A stretch of 6,653 nt of DNA from an uncultured Fidelibacterota bacterium (GTDB taxonomy: Bacteria; Marinisomatota; Marinisomatia; Marinisomatales; TCS55): NCBI GenBank assembly GCA_913046805.1, contig CAJWTA010000062.1, positions 1 to 6,653 of the forward strand, written 5' to 3'. This document shows positions 6,156 through 6,653 of this stretch, in pieces (the first letter of the stretch is position 1; every line of letters begins with the position of its first letter). The translations under genes were made by a program, and so were the position numbers. The notes beneath the pieces were generated by a model. The model ran no database searches and was not told where the DNA came from. It saw only the letters and a list, made by a program, of their open reading frames with translations.

Positions 6156-6559
6156 AAGAGCTGTTGATTAAAACCCGTAACGATTGACGTCAAATCAAAA
6201 TAAAAGAAAGCCAACAGGGATATACTAATCAACAACAAAAGAGCAAATGCTTGGTTGAAAATAGATTTAATAAAATTATCAATTTCAGGATTTAGTTCAA
6301 TATCTGGCTTGGGTTCTTTTAATTCCAAAGTTGAATCATTCTTATCAACTATATAAGACTTATTGAATGGAAGGGGTTCAGGGTATGTGGAAGGGGTGTA
6401 AGACGCAGTATCAATTTCGCCATAAATATACAAATTACATATATCGCAAGTTGTGGCATCAAGGCTTAGTCGTTCATTGCACTTGGAACAGATGTAGGTA
6501 TCTGAAAATGGATAAGCAGGATCACGAGGATCTGATAATCTATGAACGTAGTTTGCCAC
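6146..6559 (-). CDS. Zinc-ribbon protein with C-terminal membrane helix
   Basis: The 137-residue product has no methionine codon in frame, so a GTG at 6557-6559 is the likely start; it begins MANYVHRLSDPRDPAYPFSD. The frame stays open upstream to a TAG at 6608-6610 but offers no ATG there. Two CxxC knuckles, C24/C27 and C38/C41 (YICSKCNERLSLDATTCDIC), form a short zinc ribbon of the rubredoxin-knuckle type, common in small bacterial proteins of unknown role. A proline-rich linker (54-64) and an acidic stretch (78-95) lead to one membrane helix at about 103-121 (QAFALLLLISISLLAFFYFD) and a short tail. The ribbon is probably cytoplasmic, with the helix as a C-terminal anchor. It is the first gene of the apparent operon and ends one base before the pilin-like start. 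No family name can be given; adaptor or assembly factor is a guess. The missing Shine-Dalgarno and the GTG leave the exact start open. Confidence 0.75.
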   Translation of the reverse strand: MANYVHRLSDPRDPAYPFSDTYICSKCNERLSLDATTCDICNLYIYGEIDTASYTPSTYPEPLPFNKSYIVDKNDSTLELKEPKPDIELNPEIDNFIKSIFNQAFALLLLISISLLAFFYFDLTSIVTGFNQQLLGN

Positions 6560-6586
6560 GAAATAAATTACATATAAGTAAATAAA

Positions 6587-6614
6587 GATATAATAAAAAT
6601 AAACAGACTATCAA
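6587..6614 (-). promoter_or_regulatory. Putative promoter of the operon
   Basis: On the minus strand, TTGATA (plus 6609-6614) is followed after 16 bases by TATATC (plus 6587-6592); these match the sigma-70 consensus at 5 of 6 and 4 of 6 positions. The upstream side is a run of nine T residues, similar to an UP element. Transcription would start near 6580, giving a leader of about 20 bases before the GTG. The same stretch also loosely fits the Bacteroidota pattern (TTTG, 21 bases, TATCTTTA against TAnnTTTG), so it does not settle the host. In such AT-rich DNA chance matches are common. Confidence 0.4.
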
Positions 6615-6653
6615 AAAAAAATTAAGAAGGTAAAAAAAGGAAATGAAGAGAGA
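6612..6653. other. Purine-rich tract, possibly the leader of a divergent gene
   Basis: The last 42 bases of the plus strand are almost all A and G, with a few T and one C. They include AAGAAGG (6624-6630) and AAAGG (6636-6640), followed by ATG AAG AGA at 6643-6651. This could be the ribosome site and first three codons (Met-Lys-Arg) of a plus-strand gene running out of the window, which would make the promoter region bidirectional. Neither ribosome-site spacing is ideal (12 and 2 bases) and three codons prove nothing. It may simply be the AT-rich upstream side of the minus-strand promoter. Confidence 0.2.

Noticed and set aside
1..6653. A standard type IX gldKLMN or a standard pilMNOPQ operon
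   Set aside because: GldK, PilM and a lipoprotein PilP are absent, domain fusions differ, and both gene sets are mixed with ParA and a zinc-ribbon gene, so neither standard label fits.
1..6653. tRNA, rRNA, CRISPR array, insertion sequence ends or attachment sites
   Set aside because: Nothing with the needed repeat structure, cloverleaf or transposase coding was seen; the window is almost entirely protein-coding.

Overview
This is an AT-rich stretch (about one third G+C, judged by eye) in which every supportable gene lies on the minus strand. It is tightly packed: two 4-bp ATGA stop/start overlaps, gaps of 1 to 8 bp at three other junctions, and a last gene that starts inside its predecessor. 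The only sizeable gap is about 130 bp. TAA, TGA and TAG are all used as stops, so the standard code applies. Signal peptides, single-pass anchors and periplasmic-looking domains point to a Gram-negative (diderm) bacterium. I cannot name the lineage. The motor-like pair suggests a Bacteroidota-type relationship, whereas the PilN/PilO/PilP-like genes recall type IV pilus or type II secretion operons of Proteobacteria and relatives.

In transcription order (right to left) the window holds: a leader with a plausible promoter; a zinc-ribbon protein with a C-terminal membrane helix (GTG start); a pilin-like, N-terminally anchored protein with no prepilin peptidase site (TTG start); a ParA/MinD-family ATPase whose P-loop lysine is arginine; a PilN-like protein with a very long charged cytoplasmic region; a PilO-like protein apparently fused to a PilP/GspC-type HR domain and ending in a distinctive short motif; a 130-bp gap; a two-helix membrane protein resembling GldL; a single-pass, beta-rich protein resembling GldM; and the start of a gene for an exported protein, cut by the window edge.

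My main reading is that this is one locus for an envelope-spanning machine that combines two normally separate toolkits. One is a type IV pilus/type II secretion-style alignment complex (PilN, PilO, PilP and a pilin-like subunit). The other is a GldL/GldM-like inner-membrane pair of the kind that forms the proton-driven motor of type IX secretion and gliding. A ParA-type ATPase sits where pilM usually precedes pilN and could position the complex in the cell. I do not recognise this arrangement as a described system. No secretin, pilus ATPase, platform protein, PilM, prepilin peptidase, GldK or Spr/Sov protein is visible, although some may lie outside the window. The GldL and GldM calls rest on topology, gene order and short remembered sequence patterns, so they need profile-profile or structure-based confirmation.
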